A DNA stretch of 38,031 bases from Armatimonadota bacterium (GTDB lineage Bacteria; Armatimonadota; Hebobacteria; Hebobacterales; Hebobacteraceae). The stretch's first letter is position 1. Each line of letters begins with the position of its first letter. Made by a program: the position numbers and the translations under genes. Below the pieces are notes generated by a model that worked only from the letters and a program-made list of their open reading frames with translations, did no database searches and had not been told where the DNA came from. Below are positions 1 to 9,259 of this stretch, one piece after another. The DNA lies in contig WFSF01000099.1 of assembly GCA_015486155.1 (NCBI GenBank), positions 1 to 38,031 of the forward strand. The letters are read 5' to 3'.

Positions 1-2406
1 GTGGCGGGGCTGGCCCGCGGCCGGCTCACCTGGGTGCGCTCCCGGCTGAACCTGCTGGTGCTGATCTTTGCGGCATGGGCGGCCGTCTCCATCACCTATG
101 CGCAATTCCGCTATGTCGCGATCTCCGAGTTCGCCCGCCTGGCGGCCAATGTGGGCATCTACCTGCTCGCGGTCGTAACCCTGCGAAGCCTGCGCCAGGC
201 GACGCGGGTCATGATCGCGGCCGCGCTCGGCTCCATACCGGTGAGCGCCTACGCCTTTGCCCAGGCGACCGGCCACGACTTCATCTCCTACACCATGAAG
301 GAGATCACGCGCGTCTTCTCTTTCCTCGGCAACCCGACGTTTCTCGGTGGCTACCTGATCCTGTTGATACCGATCGCGGTCGCCCTCGCCTGGCCTCTCC
401 GGCCGGAGGGAGAAGGCGGCGGCCGTTGGAGGTGGGCGAGGACGCTCGTCTTTTCGCTGCTCGCGCTCGCCATGCTGGTCTCGCTCTTGCTTTCTTACAC
501 CATGTCAGGACTCATCGGCATGATAGTGGGAGCTCTGATCGCGGCGCTGATGGCACTCGCGCGCGGCGGGCGCAGGGTGATGCGTTGGGCGATTCCGGGA
601 CTGGCCGCGGGGGCACTGCTGGCGGGAGGAGCGGGGATGCTCGTCTACCGCCACATGCCACCCACACAGCAGGCGCGCGTGCAGAAAGTGTTGCACTTTC
701 AGGACCCCTACGCCAAGGAGCGGGAACTCCACTGGCGCACGGCCTACGCCATCTTCCGCGAGTCTCCCCTGGTGGGCCGCGGCTACGGCAACTTCAGGAT
801 GGTCTCGCTCCGGAAGATGGCCGCGGAATGGTATCGCCAGAGCCCCGCACAGAGGCAGGGGCTCTTCGCGCCGGCCTATGCCCACAACGAATACCTCCAG
901 GTGCTGTCAGGGCTGGGCCTCGTCGGCGGCATCCTCTTCCTCGCCCTGCTGGCGGCGGCCCTCGCCGCGGCCGTGCGGCTCTACTGGCGGGGCCGGGAGA
1001 CCGGCTGGCGCCGCGTGGGCCTGGCGATATTGATCGGCTACCTCGCCTTCCTTTTCCAGAACTTCTTCGGGGTTACTTTCCGGCAGACCGGCCCCGTCAC
1101 GTTCTTCTGGCTCTGGCTGGGGATGCTGGTGGTGGCGAACCGCGGGCAGAAGGAACTCACGCCCGCAGCGGAAACGCAACCGGCGGCCCCGGAACGAGCG
1201 AAGAGAGACGCGCGAAGGCGGAAGAAGAGAGGAGAAGGGCAACAGAGGGGCGCGGTGGGGCCCGTCGCCGAGTGGCGGTTTCACCCGCTGAGTGCGCCCG
1301 GGGTGGCGGTGGCGGCGGTGATAGGTATAGGAGTGTTCGCGATCTTGGCGTGGGTGGTGATCACCCCGGTGCAGGCCTCGCTGATGGTGCGCGCCTCGGA
1401 GCACGCGGCCGCCCTCTCCCAGAAGGCCGAGAGAGAGGGAAACGCGGCCGCCCGGCAGGGTGACAAGACGACCGCAGAGGCCAAACTGCAGGAGGCGCTG
1501 ACCTGGATACAGCTCTCCGCGGCGATGGCGAAACGGGCCACCGAGCTATCTCCCTACTCGGCCCTCGCCTACTATCAGCTCGCCTACGCCGAAGGCAAGA
1601 TGGGGGAGTATGCCCGGGTGTCGGAGGAGAGGCGCAAGCGGCTGGAGAATTCGGTCACGGCCAGCGAACGGGCGTTGGAACTCATGCCCGGAAGCGGCCC
1701 CATGTACTACAACCTGGGCGTAACCTACAAGGAACTGGGCAAGCTGGACAAGGCGGAGGCCGCCTTCCGAGAGGCGGTGCGGCTCTCTCCGACCCTCTTT
1801 CACCACCAGGCCGGCCTGGCCGAGGTGCTATACGACGAGGGCAAGCTGAAGGAGGCGGAGACCTACGCGCGCAAAGCCGCCAAGATCAACCCCAGGGAGC
1901 CAAAGATATTCTTGCTCCTGCGCGACATACACCAGCAGCAGGGCGACATCGACCAGGTGATAGAGGACATGCGCAATGCGGTCCGCGCCGACCCGAGCGA
2001 CGCCAAGCTCAAGGGGCAGCTCGCAGAATTTCTGCTCTCCACCAAGCGCTACCAGGAAGCGGTGGGCGCCTGCAAACAATGGGCGGCCGCGGATCCCACC
2101 TCCGGCCAGCCCTACTACGCCCTCGGGTTCGCCCAGTATCAACTCAAGCGGTATCGCGCGGCCCTGGGGAGCTTCAACCGAGCCCTGGCGCTGAATCCTC
2201 AGCTGCACAGGGCGCGCCTCCACCGCGCCTATACCCTCATCCGCCTCGGGCAGGTGAAGAAGGGCACGCAAGAATTGGAATGGCTGGCCCTGCGGGTCCC
2301 GAACACGGAGGAAGGGAAGGAAGCGCAATCAGTGTTGCGGGAGGCCGCGGGAAGGGCCGCCGCCCTGCAAGGCGGGAAGCGCGGGCGCGATAAAGGGAAG
2401 CGGTAG
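1..2406 (+). CDS. O-antigen ligase/polymerase-like membrane protein with C-terminal TPR repeats (possibly 5'-truncated by the window edge)
   Basis: Multiple hydrophobic segments, Wzy/O-antigen-ligase-like 'GRGYGNFR...AYAHNEYLQVLSGLGLVGG' motif, then TPR-like repeats ('YYNLGVTYKELGKLDKAEAAFREAVRLSP'). Starts at base 1 with GTG. Confidence 0.85.
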   Translation: MAGLARGRLTWVRSRLNLLVLIFAAWAAVSITYAQFRYVAISEFARLAANVGIYLLAVVTLRSLRQATRVMIAAALGSIPVSAYAFAQATGHDFISYTMKEITRVFSFLGNPTFLGGYLILLIPIAVALAWPLRPEGEGGGRWRWARTLVFSLLALAMLVSLLLSYTMSGLIGMIVGALIAALMALARGGRRVMRWAIPGLAAGALLAGGAGMLVYRHMPPTQQARVQKVLHFQDPYAKERELHWRTAYAIFRESPLVGRGYGNFRMVSLRKMAAEWYRQSPAQRQGLFAPAYAHNEYLQVLSGLGLVGGILFLALLAAALAAAVRLYWRGRETGWRRVGLAILIGYLAFLFQNFFGVTFRQTGPVTFFWLWLGMLVVANRGQKELTPAAETQPAAPERAKRDARRRKKRGEGQQRGAVGPVAEWRFHPLSAPGVAVAAVIGIGVFAILAWVVITPVQASLMVRASEHAAALSQKAEREGNAAARQGDKTTAEAKLQEALTWIQLSAAMAKRATELSPYSALAYYQLAYAEGKMGEYARVSEERRKRLENSVTASERALELMPGSGPMYYNLGVTYKELGKLDKAEAAFREAVRLSPTLFHHQAGLAEVLYDEGKLKEAETYARKAAKINPREPKIFLLLRDIHQQQGDIDQVIEDMRNAVRADPSDAKLKGQLAEFLLSTKRYQEAVGACKQWAAADPTSGQPYYALGFAQYQLKRYRAALGSFNRALALNPQLHRARLHRAYTLIRLGQVKKGTQELEWLALRVPNTEEGKEAQSVLREAAGRAAALQGGKRGRDKGKR

Positions 2407-2620
2407 CCTATTTTCAGGCCGCCGGATATGAGAGAAACGCGCTCTCGAGGTCCGGCCCCAGGGCTCGATGTTCGATCCACCCGGAACGAGGCGAAGAAAG
2501 CGGCGCTCATGCCCCCCAGATTGTATTTGTCCCGCGGCAAGATGGAAGGGGAAAGCCAGCAGTTCCTCCCCACCTGTTACCTTTGTCATGGTAACTCTAG
2601 ACGTACACCCCAGGGATTGC

Positions 2621-2650
2621 TTGACATCTCTCTCCCCTGTCGGGTATCAT
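2621..2650 (+). promoter_or_regulatory. sigma70-type promoter for rpmE: TTGACA-18 bp-TATCAT
   Basis: TTGACA at 2621-2626 and TATCAT at 2645-2650, 18-bp spacer, ~40 bp upstream of the rpmE ATG. Confidence 0.7.
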
Positions 2651-2691
2651 CGGGCTGGTGTGGGGCGGGTAATCACTGCGGGAGTCCGAAG

Positions 2692-2937
2692 ATGAAGCAG
2701 GGCATTCACCCCAAGTATGTTACGGCGCAAGTGAGCTGTGCGTGCGGCAATTCGTTCGTCACCCGGGCGACGGTGCCGAACATCCGCGTGGAGATTTGCT
2801 CCAAGTGCCACCCCTTCTACACGGGCAGGCAGAAGATCGTGGACACCGAGGGGAGGGTCGAGCGGTTCGTCCAGCGCTACGCAAGGTATCAGAAGAAGCA
2901 GGCCGAGGAAAAGGCCAAGAAGTCAGCTGGAGCCTAG
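2692..2937 (+). CDS. rpmE: 50S ribosomal protein L31 (zinc-binding C+ form)
   Basis: [27 protein letters not shown]...[25 protein letters not shown]; CxC and CxxC motifs. The ATG at 2692 is preferred over the longer ORF. Confidence 0.96.
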   Translation: MKQGIHPKYVTAQVSCACGNSFVTRATVPNIRVEICSKCHPFYTGRQKIVDTEGRVERFVQRYARYQKKQAEEKAKKSAGA

Positions 2938-2952
2938 GGGGCGGCCCCGGCC

Positions 2953-3834
2953 ATGGCCGAGGAACATTTTTCCTATGGCGGCCAGGCCGTCATCGAGGGG
3001 GTGATGATTCGCGGGCGGAAGGGCTATGCCACCGCCGTGCGCCTGGCCGACGGGGAAATCGAGGTCCAGAAGAAACCCTGGATTCCCCTCACACAGCGCC
3101 ACCGCCTGTTGCGGCTCCCCATCATCCGCGGCACCCCGGCCTTGATCGACGCGCTGGTGGTGGGCTATCGCACCCTCATGTGGTCGGCCGACCGGGCGGC
3201 CGCGGGAGAGGGGATCAAACCTCCCACCACGTTCCAGTATATGCTCTCCATCGCCGCGGCGATGGCCATCGCCATCGGCGGATTCGTATTGCTGCCGAGC
3301 GCGGTCACCCCGAAGGTGGTGTCTAACCCGTTGCTGCTCAACTTGATCGAGGGGATGATTCGGCTGGTCTTCTTCGTGCTGTTCTTGCTGGTGGTCTCCC
3401 GGATGCCGGACATGCGCCGGGTGTTCCAGTACCACGGCGCGGAGCACAAGGTGATCCACGCCTTCGAGGAGCGGGGGAGCTACCGGCCGGAGGACACCAA
3501 GGATTTCAAGACCCTCCACCAGCGGTGCGGAACGAGCTTCATCTTCATGGTGTTGGTGGTGGGCATTCTGGTCCATGCGCTGGTGGGCTGGCCCTCCTTT
3601 GTGCTGAGGCTGGTCTCCCGTATTCTGCTGTTGCCGGTGGTGGCGGGGCTGGCCTATGAGCTGGTGAAATTGGCCGGAGCGCACAAGGGGAACCGGCTGC
3701 TGAACGCGCTGGTGTCCCCCGGCATGTTGCTCCAGCATATCACCACCAAGGAACCCACTCGGGATCAGATCGAGGTGGCGATTGCGGCGCTGGAGGGGGC
3801 GCTGGCGCTGGACAGGGAAGAGGAATCCACCTGA
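2953..3834 (+). CDS. DUF1385 family membrane protein (YqhQ-like)
   Basis: [14 protein letters not shown] start, '[13 protein letters not shown]', '[12 protein letters not shown]' motifs, typical neighbour of rpmE/prfA. Confidence 0.93.
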   Translation: MAEEHFSYGGQAVIEGVMIRGRKGYATAVRLADGEIEVQKKPWIPLTQRHRLLRLPIIRGTPALIDALVVGYRTLMWSADRAAAGEGIKPPTTFQYMLSIAAAMAIAIGGFVLLPSAVTPKVVSNPLLLNLIEGMIRLVFFVLFLLVVSRMPDMRRVFQYHGAEHKVIHAFEERGSYRPEDTKDFKTLHQRCGTSFIFMVLVVGILVHALVGWPSFVLRLVSRILLLPVVAGLAYELVKLAGAHKGNRLLNALVSPGMLLQHITTKEPTRDQIEVAIAALEGALALDREEEST

Positions 3835-3839
3835 CGGCC

Positions 3840-4907
3840 ATGTTGAAAGAGGAACTGCGGGACAAGTTGACCGCGATGTGCCGAGAGTACGATCACCTTG
3901 GGGAACAGATGGGCCGGCCCGAGGTGATCGGGGATCCCCGCCGGATGAAAGAGGTGGGGCGGGCGCGGGCGCGCCTGGAGCCGGTGGTGGAGAGCTTCCG
4001 GGAACTGGAGCGGGTGGAGGGAGACCTGGCGGAGGGGGAAGCGCTGCTGGCGGAGGAGCAGGATCCCGAGCTGGAGCGCGAGGTGGAGGGGTTGCGAAAG
4101 CGCAGGGAAGAGCTGGTCGCCACCCTGGAGGAGGAACTCGCCCCCAGGGACCCGGACGACGACCGGGACTGCATCCTGGAGATTCGGGCGGGCACCGGGG
4201 GGGAGGAGGCGGCCATCTTCGCGGGAGATCTGTTGAGGATGTATCTGCGCCACGCCGAGCGGGAGGGGTGGAAGACCGAGATCATGGACCAGAACCCCGC
4301 CGAGGTGTCCGGATTCAAGGAGGTTACCGTCTCGGTGCGGGGGAGACGGGCCTTCGGGCGGCTCAAGTACGAACGGGGCGTGCACCGCGTGCAGCGGGTG
4401 CCGGTTACCGAGTCCTCGGGCCGCATCCACACCTCCGCGGCCACGGTGGCGGTGCTGCCGGAGGTGGAGGAGATCGACATCGAGATAGACCCCTCCGACC
4501 TGGAGATGGAGGCCTTTCGCGCCTCCGGCCCGGGCGGCCAGCACATGCAGAAGAACGAGACCGCGGTACGGATCACCCACAAGCCCACGGGGATAACGGT
4601 CGCCTGTCAGGACGCGCGCTCTCAACTTCAGAACCGGGAGAAGGCGCTGCGGCTGTTGCGGGCCCGGCTCTACGAGATGGCGCGCGCGGAGCAGGAGGCG
4701 GAGATCGCGGCGGCGAGGCGGAGCCAGATCGGGAGCGGGGATCGCAGCGAAAAGATCCGCACCTACAACTTCCCCCAGAACCGGGTCACCGACCATCGGC
4801 TGGGGCGAAGCTGGCACAACCTCCCGCAAATCATGGATGGCGACCTGGCGGAGATTCTGGACGCGCTGGCCGAACAGGACCGGCTGGCGCGCATGAGCCA
4901 GTCCTAG
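3840..4907 (+). CDS. prfA: Peptide chain release factor 1
   Basis: RF1 family; GGQ motif '[25 protein letters not shown]', '[23 protein letters not shown]'. Confidence 0.97.
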   Translation: MLKEELRDKLTAMCREYDHLGEQMGRPEVIGDPRRMKEVGRARARLEPVVESFRELERVEGDLAEGEALLAEEQDPELEREVEGLRKRREELVATLEEELAPRDPDDDRDCILEIRAGTGGEEAAIFAGDLLRMYLRHAEREGWKTEIMDQNPAEVSGFKEVTVSVRGRRAFGRLKYERGVHRVQRVPVTESSGRIHTSAATVAVLPEVEEIDIEIDPSDLEMEAFRASGPGGQHMQKNETAVRITHKPTGITVACQDARSQLQNREKALRLLRARLYEMARAEQEAEIAAARRSQIGSGDRSEKIRTYNFPQNRVTDHRLGRSWHNLPQIMDGDLAEILDALAEQDRLARMSQS

Positions 4908-4915
4908 GCGGCGCC

Positions 4916-5785
4916 ATGAGCGGTCGGGACCTCCAGCCGCAGGATTTGAGGGCTTCCGCGGCCGTCCGGCGCGCGGCGCGGACACTCGAAACGGCCGGCC
5001 TCGAGCGGGCGCGCGCGGAGGCCGAGCTGCTGGTGTGCGGGGCCGCAGGCCGTCCGCTGGAGTGGCTGCTCGTGCATCCGGAAGATATGCTCTCCCCGGA
5101 GCAGGCCGCCCGGCTGGAGGACATGGTGGGCCGCCGCGCCCGGCGCGAGCCCCTCCCCTATGTGCTCGGGCACGCCGAGTTCTACTCCCTTGATTTGTTC
5201 GTGGGCCCGGCGGCGATCGTTCCCCGGCCGGAGACCGAGGTCCTGGCGGAGGCGGCGCTTGCCCGCGCACCGGAGGCGCGCTTCGCGGTGGATGTGGGCG
5301 TCGGATGCGGCGCGCTGGCGGTGGTGCTGGCGCGGGAACGGCCGGAGATGATGGTGTTGGGCATCGACGTCTCACGGGAGGCGCTGCGCCTCGCGAGGCG
5401 CAACATCGCGCGCTACGGATTGGGGAGGCGCGTGGCGCTGGCGGCCGGGGACCTGCTGGACCCGGTGGGCAGAAGGGCGGATCTGGTGGTGGCGAATCTG
5501 CCCTACATCCGAACCGGGGATTTCCCGGATCTCGCCCCCGAGGTGAGCAGGTGGGAGCCGAGGATCGCCCTGGATGGCGGAGAGGACGGGCTGGCGTTGA
5601 TTCGGCGCCTGGCCGGGCAACTCGAACGCCATTTGTCGGCCGGTGGAATCGCGGCCCTGGAGGTGGGAGCAGGGCAGGCGGAGGAGGTGGCGAACCTGCT
5701 CAGGCGCGCGGGGCTGACGGAGGTCGAGGTGGTTCCCGATTACGCCAAAATCGACCGGGTGGTGATCGGTCGGAAACGGGGGTGA
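4916..5785 (+). CDS. prmC: Peptide chain release factor N5-glutamine methyltransferase
   Basis: 'VDVGVGCGALAVVLARERP', NPPY-type motif present as 'VVANLPYIRTGD'; directly downstream of prfA. ATG at 4916. Confidence 0.93.
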   Translation: MSGRDLQPQDLRASAAVRRAARTLETAGLERARAEAELLVCGAAGRPLEWLLVHPEDMLSPEQAARLEDMVGRRARREPLPYVLGHAEFYSLDLFVGPAAIVPRPETEVLAEAALARAPEARFAVDVGVGCGALAVVLARERPEMMVLGIDVSREALRLARRNIARYGLGRRVALAAGDLLDPVGRRADLVVANLPYIRTGDFPDLAPEVSRWEPRIALDGGEDGLALIRRLAGQLERHLSAGGIAALEVGAGQAEEVANLLRRAGLTEVEVVPDYAKIDRVVIGRKRG

Positions 5786-5788
5786 GCG

Positions 5789-6451
5789 ATGACAGAGAAG
5801 ATGGAGACAGAGGTCGTCCCGGTTGACGCCGAGGAGCCGGACCCGGCGGTGATCGCACGGGCGGCCGAGGTGATCGCCGGCGGCGGACTGGTGGTGCTGC
5901 CCACGGACACCGTCTACGGGCTGGTGTGCGATCCCCGGCAGGAGCGCGCGGTGAGGGAGATCTACCGGGTGAAGCGGCGAGATCCGAGCATACCACTGCC
6001 GCTGCTCCTCCACGACATGTCCCAGGCGATGCTCTATGCTTCTGAGGCGCCGGAGCCGGCGGTGCGGGCGATGCAGCACTTCTGGCCCGGCGCGCTGACG
6101 GTGGTGGTGCGGGACCGCAGTGAGGAGACGGCGGCGGTGCGGGCAAAGAAGGATACCGTGGGGCTGAGATTGCCGGCCCACGTGGTGCCGCGGCTGGTGG
6201 CCGGGGAACTGGGGTGCGCCCTGGCCAGTACCAGCGCGAATCGCTCCCGGCAGGATTCGCCGATCACCGCGCGGCAGGCGCTGGGCGAGATGGAGGGGCT
6301 GGTGGCCCTGGTGCTGGACGCGGGCCGAACGCCCCTGGGCGAGGAGTCCACGGTGGTGAGCTTTGTGGAGGACCCTCCCAGGGTGTTGCGGGCGGGCGCG
6401 ATCCCGGAGGCGAGGCTGCGAGAGGTGCTGGGTGAGGTGAGGGAGGGCTGA
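5789..6451 (+). CDS. L-threonylcarbamoyladenylate synthase (Sua5/YrdC family)
   Basis: 'GGLVVLPTDTVYGLVCDP', 'KRRDPSIPLPLLL', 'STSANRS' motifs. Confidence 0.94.
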   Translation: MTEKMETEVVPVDAEEPDPAVIARAAEVIAGGGLVVLPTDTVYGLVCDPRQERAVREIYRVKRRDPSIPLPLLLHDMSQAMLYASEAPEPAVRAMQHFWPGALTVVVRDRSEETAAVRAKKDTVGLRLPAHVVPRLVAGELGCALASTSANRSRQDSPITARQALGEMEGLVALVLDAGRTPLGEESTVVSFVEDPPRVLRAGAIPEARLREVLGEVREG

Positions 6452-6486
6452 TTCCGAATCAATTGGCAGAAAGGAGGCGGATTGCA

Positions 6487-7002
6487 ATGGCAAAGGACGC
6501 CATCAGCGTGATCATGGAGCGCCGAAGCGTGCGCAAGTATGTAGACAAGCCCGTCCCGGACGAAGACCTGAAGACCATCCTGGAGGCGGGGCGGCAGGCC
6601 CCCTCCGCGGCCAACCGCCAGCCGTGGCACTTCGTGGTGGTGCGAGACCCGGAGAGGAGAAAACAGGTGGCCGAGGCCTGCTCCAACCAAACCTGGATGG
6701 CCGATGCAGGCGTCATCATCGCGGGCATAGGCAAGCCGGCTGTGAGCGAGAAATGGTATCCGGTGGACGTGGGAATCGCCATGCAGAACATGATTCTCGC
6801 GGCCACCGCGCTGGGGTACGGCACCTGCTGGATAGGGGCCTTCGACGAGCAAAAGGTGGCGCAGTTGCTCGGCGTGCCGGACGACTGCAAGGTGGTGGCG
6901 CTCACCCCGGTGGGAGCGCCCGCCGAGCAACCCGCGGCCAGGCCCCGGCAGTCTCTCTCCGAGTTCGCCTCGGCTGAGCGATATGGAGACGAGTTCGCGT
7001 AG
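6487..7002 (+). CDS. Nitroreductase family protein
   Basis: 'IMERRSVRKYVDKPVPDEDLKTILEAGRQAPSAANRQPWHFVVV', 'ALGYGTCWIGAFDE'. ATG at 6487 follows an AAAGGAGG ribosome-binding site. Confidence 0.93.
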   Translation: MAKDAISVIMERRSVRKYVDKPVPDEDLKTILEAGRQAPSAANRQPWHFVVVRDPERRKQVAEACSNQTWMADAGVIIAGIGKPAVSEKWYPVDVGIAMQNMILAATALGYGTCWIGAFDEQKVAQLLGVPDDCKVVALTPVGAPAEQPAARPRQSLSEFASAERYGDEFA

Positions 7003-7037
7003 GCCAACCTGCGCGCGGGAATCCCAGGGGAAACCAA

Positions 7038-7063
7038 CGGGGTCCGCCTTTCGGCGGACCCCG
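7038..7063. terminator. Hairpin between convergent genes (CGGGGTCCGCC-TTTC-GGCGGACCCCG)
   Basis: Perfect 11-bp stem with a 4-nt loop, between convergent CDSs; no strong T-tract on either side. Confidence 0.6.
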
Positions 7064-7091
7064 CGGCTATGTGACCCTCCTACGCCTCAGG

Positions 7092-8858
7092 TCACGAATC
7101 GCGAAAGTCGCGATATCGGGGTCGTATCGGCTGCAGGGAGCTGCCCACGGCGACGATGTACCAGTCGCTCCCCAGCCGGCGCAAGCGATAGGAGACATAC
7201 ACGGTGTTCAGCTGCCCCTCCGGATCATAGAACACGTGACGGCCGGAGACAAAGATCTCGCGGGACGAGATCCAGATGGGCCGGTCGAAATCCAGGGAGA
7301 CGGTGGCGGTGGTGGACATCGCGTCCGCGGTCATCGCATAGTAGTCCGCGGTGCTGGTGGTGTAGTCATACTTGCCGTCGAAGTAGACCCGAATGTCCTG
7401 CTGATCGGTCAGGTGATCGGCGAGCAGGTCAATGTCGCTGCGCAGCCAGGCGACCCGGATGTCCTCGATCGCCCTCTCCGCGCCCGTCTGGTCCAGATCG
7501 TATCCGCTGTAATAGTACCGGTAGGGCGTTCTCGGAACGTACACGTAGTCCACCGGCGCGTAATACGCGCGCTCCGGGAAGATCCATCCCGGGCACCAAC
7601 CCCAGTAGTGGTATACGGAGGGGTAGAGGTCGGCGTACCAGAACGCCACCCATTGGGGATCGGAGTAGTAGTACGGGTAGTAGAAGTTGAGCACTACCGC
7701 AGTGTGCCGGTATCGGTTTGCCGCCCAGTATCCATCAGAGTAACCATCCCAGTATCCGTCCCAATAGGCGGCCGCGGTCCGGGGCAGGAACACGTAGTCA
7801 TAGGCCGGATCGCCGAGACTTATGTAGATGTTTTTGTAGCTCACGTTGACCCGAGGCACGCGCGCGCGGACGATCAACCGCGCATCCGCCGGCACGATGT
7901 TTCCGACCACGTCGCGCCTGAGGCCGCCATTAGGCCTGTGGTGACGAAGGTTCAGCTCGCGCACGCGCTTTCGGAACTCCCGCTTCACCCGGTCGCCTTC
8001 GCCCGCGGGCAACATGGAGACTCGCTTCTCGGCCTCCGGCCCGCGGAAGTTGGCGTTGGGGATGCGTTGTTGCAGCTGTTTGATGCGCGCGAGGACGGCA
8101 TCGTCCACGGGATGATGTCCGAGGGGTCGGATCAGGTTCTGCGGGCGGGAATCATCGGCTGCATCGCCCTTATTTCCCCGCGGGGTGCGTGTGAGTTGCG
8201 CGGGGACGGCGTACCCGCGCGCGCTCTCGCCGTTTTCGTTCGCCCTGGGCGCCGGCCGATTGGCGTTCCAGCGGTTTTCCTCACGGCGCGGGATGGGCAG
8301 GTACGGATTGGGCTGTTCGACCCGCTGCTCTCGCCGGTTGGACCACCGGTTGTTGGCGGCGGGAGCCTCGCGCCAGGAGGGCGTCTCCCAGGCCGTTCTT
8401 TCCTGCGGGACGCGGCGGTAGAGCCAGGAGTCGTTGGGGGGCTGATTGTCCTCCGGCGGACGCGCGGTGGGACGCCACGCTTCCACCTCCCGCGTCACCG
8501 GCCGGCCCCGGAAAAGACGATTCCCGGAGTTGGAGTCATTGCGCTCCCAGCGCCCGTTTCCCCGCGCGGGCTGCCATCGCGTCGCGACCGGTGGTGAAGT
8601 GCGTGGAGACCCCACGCTCGGGGCCGGTTCGCAGGGAGGATATGCCCACTGGCGCAGCACGGGAACGGGAAACCTCACGGCCGGCCCTGCGGGGCCGCGC
8701 CCCAGAGGTTCGACCTGGGCCTGTGGTGCGTTGGCGGCATCTTCATTCCCCTGGTTGGGGTGCCTCGCCAGCGCCGCAGATGCAACCAGGAGCAGACAGG
8801 CCGCCACCATCACTCCCACCAACACCCCACGCCATGAGCGAGACATGTGGCTCCACAT
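7092..8858 (-). CDS. Uncharacterised secreted protein: N-terminal signal/TM, N/R/P-rich low-complexity region, Tyr/Trp-rich central region, conserved-looking C-terminal domain
   Basis: MSRSWRGVLVGVMVAACLLLVASAALA signal-like N-terminus; 'AYWDGYWDGYSDGYW', 'NFYYPYYYSDPQWVAFWYADLYPSVYHYWGW'. GGGAGG ribosome-binding site before the ATG at 8858. Confidence 0.75.
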   Translation of the reverse strand: MWSHMSRSWRGVLVGVMVAACLLLVASAALARHPNQGNEDAANAPQAQVEPLGRGPAGPAVRFPVPVLRQWAYPPCEPAPSVGSPRTSPPVATRWQPARGNGRWERNDSNSGNRLFRGRPVTREVEAWRPTARPPEDNQPPNDSWLYRRVPQERTAWETPSWREAPAANNRWSNRREQRVEQPNPYLPIPRREENRWNANRPAPRANENGESARGYAVPAQLTRTPRGNKGDAADDSRPQNLIRPLGHHPVDDAVLARIKQLQQRIPNANFRGPEAEKRVSMLPAGEGDRVKREFRKRVRELNLRHHRPNGGLRRDVVGNIVPADARLIVRARVPRVNVSYKNIYISLGDPAYDYVFLPRTAAAYWDGYWDGYSDGYWAANRYRHTAVVLNFYYPYYYSDPQWVAFWYADLYPSVYHYWGWCPGWIFPERAYYAPVDYVYVPRTPYRYYYSGYDLDQTGAERAIEDIRVAWLRSDIDLLADHLTDQQDIRVYFDGKYDYTTSTADYYAMTADAMSTTATVSLDFDRPIWISSREIFVSGRHVFYDPEGQLNTVYVSYRLRRLGSDWYIVAVGSSLQPIRPRYRDFRDS

Positions 8859-8932
8859 GTTGCTCGCCTCCCTTTGCCGGCGGCCGCCGTCGAAGGGCAG
8901 CCACCGGGAAGTGGCCCCGTCCGACCACTCTT

Positions 8933-8960
8933 ATTGTACCGCGAGCAGCGAGTAAGTCAA
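8933..8960 (-). promoter_or_regulatory. Promoter for the 8858 gene (TTGACT-16 bp-TACAAT on minus)
   Basis: + strand ATTGTA at 8933-8938 and AGTCAA at 8955-8960. Confidence 0.55.
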
Positions 8961-9018
8961 ACTGTCCCAGAGGGCGAAATCAGCGGCCGTAGGCCGCCGG
9001 AGACGCGTTCGCGGCTCG

Positions 9019-9048
9019 TTGACGGCCCCCGCGGCGCCGTGGTATCAT
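9019..9048 (+). promoter_or_regulatory. Promoter for tRNA-Pro (TTGACG-18 bp-TATCAT)
   Basis: TTGACG 9019-9024, TATCAT 9043-9048, 9 bp before the tRNA 5' end. Confidence 0.65.
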
Positions 9049-9057
9049 CGGTCTCGC

Positions 9058-9132
9058 CGGGGTGTAGCTCAGTTTGGCTAGAGCGCACGGTTCGGGACCG
9101 TGAGGTCGGCAGTTCAAATCTGCCCACCCCGA
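9058..9132 (+). tRNA. tRNA-Pro (anticodon CGG)
   Basis: Cloverleaf: acceptor CGGGGTG/CACCCCG, D arm GCTC/GAGC, anticodon stem CACGG/CCGTG with loop TTCGGGA (CGG), T arm GGCAG-TTCAAAT-CTGCC, discriminator A; CCA not encoded. Confidence 0.96.
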
Positions 9133-9259
9133 CGTCCATTTTCGCTCGGGCGGGATTCGTCGCTCAGACAGACGCGCGGCGCCTGCTTTTCGCCATCGTC
9201 CTGATGCAGGTGGTGAGATGCAGGCGTGTGTTGTTTCCGGCCCGCAGGAGGAATGTCTT

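Noticed and set aside
3765-5375. 536-aa minus-strand ORF opposite prfA/prmC
   Set aside because: Pro/Arg-rich antisense artefact; plus-strand genes are unambiguous.
3782-5785. 667-aa extension upstream of prmC in the same frame
   Set aside because: The added residues are Gly/Arg low-complexity and overlap prfA; the true prmC start is ATG 4916.
7071-8597. 508-aa plus-strand ORF opposite the Tyr-rich protein
   Set aside because: No ribosome-binding site; starts inside the adjacent hairpin and gene-end region. The minus frame has a signal peptide, RBS and promoter. Not fully excluded because the minus protein is itself an orphan, but much less likely.
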